Positions 62,693-64,000 of a DNA stretch of 64,000 bases are shown here, piece by piece. Where the stretch lies: positions 161,239,869 to 161,303,868 of the forward strand of contig NC_084463.1 of NCBI RefSeq assembly GCF_027409185.1, read 5' to 3'. The position numbers and the translations under genes were made by a program. Below the pieces are notes generated by a model. It saw only the letters and a program-made list of their open reading frames with translations. It was not told the DNA's origin and searched no databases. This DNA comes from Cynocephalus volans. Its lineage: Eukaryota; Chordata; Mammalia; Dermoptera; Cynocephalidae. The stretch's first letter is position 1. The number at the start of each line of letters is the position of its first letter.

Positions 62693-64000
62693 ACGAGAGT
62701 GAAGAGCCATGGAACACACACGGACAGTCCCGAGAGTGAAGAGCCCATGGGACACACACACGGACAGTCACGAGAGTGAAGAGCCATGGAACACACACAT
62801 GACAGTCACGATATCAAGAGCCAATGGACACACACACGACAGTCACGATAGTCAAGAGCCCATGGAACACACAGACGAACAGTCATGGGAATGACGGTCC
62901 CATGGAACACACACACGACAGTCACGAGAGTGAAGAGCCATGGAACACACACACGACAGTCACGAAGTGAAGAGCCATGGAACACACACACGGACAGTCA
63001 CGAGAGTCACGAGCCCATGCAACACACACACGAGAGTCACGAGAGTGAAGAGCCATGGAACACACACACGACAGTCACAAGAGTGAAGAGCCATGGAACA
63101 CACACGGACAGTCCCGAGAGTGAAGAGCCCATGGGACACACACACGGACAGTCACGAGAGTGAAGAGCCATGGAACACACACATGACAGTCACGATATCA
63201 AGAGCCCATGGACACACACACGACAGTCACGATAGTCAAGAGCCCATGGAACACACAGACGAACAGTCATGGGAATGACGGGCCCGTGGAACACACACAC
63301 GGACAGTCACGGGAGTCAAGAGCCCAAGTAACACACACACGGACAGTCACAGGAGTGAAGAGCCCATGGAACACACACACGACAGTCACGAGAGTGAAGA
63401 GCCATGGAACACACACACGGACAGTCACGAAGGTCACGAGCTCATGGAACACACACACGACTGTCACGAGAGTGAAGAGCCATGGACACACACACAGACA
63501 GCCACGGGAGTGAAGAGCCCATGGACCACACACACAGACTGTCACGGGAGTCAAGAGCCCAAGGAACACACGAACGGACAGTCACGGAGGTGTCGAGCCC
63601 ATGGAACACACACACGGACAGTCACGGGAGTCAAGAGCCCAAGGAACACACACACGGACAGTCACGGGAGTGAAGAGCCCATGGAACACACACACGGACA
63701 GTCACGAGAGTGAAGAGGCCATGGAACACACACACGGACAGTCAGAAGACTGAAGAGAACATGGAACACACACATGGACAGTCACGGGAGTGAAGAGCCC
63801 GTGGAACACACACACGGACAGTCACGGGAGTCAAGAGCCATGGAACACAGACACGACAGTCACGAGAGTGAAGAGCCATGGAACACACACGGACCATCAC
63901 GAGAGTGAAGAGACCATGGACCACACACACGGACAGTCATGGGAGTAAAGAGCCCGTGGAACACACACACAGCCAGTTACGGAAGTGAAGAGCCATGGAA

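Larger units (their letters stand above)
22404..64000. repeat. giant 40-bp minisatellite array, runs off the window
   Basis: At least 41.6 kb of head-to-tail monomers of 38-40 bp, roughly 1,000 or more copies. The consensus is 'ggaacacacacacggacag' + 'tcacgagagtgaagagccca' + 't'. Two main variant positions define families: 'cgagagtgaagag' versus 'cgggagtcaagag', and 'cacggacag' versus 'cacgacag'. The consensus has 15 A, 11 C, 11 G and only 3 T per 40 bases, and two CpG. No other sequence interrupts it. It lies in what must be CATSPER1 intron 1. Open frames of 60-320 codons in it arise because stop triplets are rare in the monomer, and they shift frame every unit. Confidence 0.96.

Noticed and set aside
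22239-64000. Hundreds of 60-320-codon open frames in the array on both strands, some identical at several places (for example 231 codons at 37,044, 38,950, 52,979)
   Set aside because: They follow from a T-poor 40-bp monomer with few stop triplets. Each frame cycles through all three phases every 120 bp. There is no signal peptide, domain or splice context. Repeated identical frames simply mark the higher-order repeat.
22404-64000. Array as the histidine-rich N-terminal exon of CATSPER1
   Set aside because: His-rich translations such as 'MEHTHGQSRE' come from the + strand. CATSPER1 is on the - strand, where the array translates to Cys/Val/Pro-rich frames.
22404-64000. CRISPR array
   Set aside because: Direct head-to-tail repeats without unique spacers, in a mammalian gene.

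Overview
The window is nuclear DNA from a placental mammal. Two genes can be recognised: CST6 (cystatin E/M) on the + strand and CATSPER1 (sperm cation-channel alpha subunit) on the - strand. They are convergent, as I know them to be in human. Several SINEs are monomers, dimers and one trimer of a tRNA-Ile-like unit. That pattern fits the CYN SINEs of colugos (Dermoptera), so a colugo is my best guess. No Alu is seen. The species call rests on memory of SINE families, not on a search.

Layout. 1-5,080 is AT-rich intergenic sequence with tRNA-derived SINEs and no gene. 5,090-5,840 is a 751-bp LTR-like element. About 5,860-9,440 is a partial copy of the CATSPER1 intron 2/exon 2/intron 1 region. 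Its exon-2 copy is split by a deleted L1, which itself contains a SINE, and it ends in about six monomers of a 40-bp minisatellite. 9,440-10,780 is intergenic with MIR fragments. 10,826-12,079 is the intact three-exon CST6 coding region (147 aa). 12,160-14,809 is intergenic. 14,810-21,603 holds eleven CATSPER1 coding exons (here 2-12); every junction I checked keeps the frame, and they encode the whole channel domain and C-terminal tail. A second LTR-like element (17,427-18,178) lies in intron 9 and a GC-rich minisatellite in intron 6.

From about 22,404 to the end of the window, some 41.6 kb and probably more, the sequence is one uninterrupted minisatellite of 38-40 bp monomers. It sits upstream of exon 2 on the CATSPER1 strand, so it most likely fills intron 1. 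CATSPER1 exon 1 (the N-terminal tail) is not in the window. The array has nested higher-order structure: 384-bp, 1,906-bp and 6,306-bp periods inside a superrepeat of 15.3-15.9 kb. The many short ORFs inside it are a by-product of a T-poor monomer and are not annotated as genes.

The most unusual object is this giant, hierarchically amplified array inside a testis ion-channel gene, together with a short copy of it left in a neighbouring segmental duplication.
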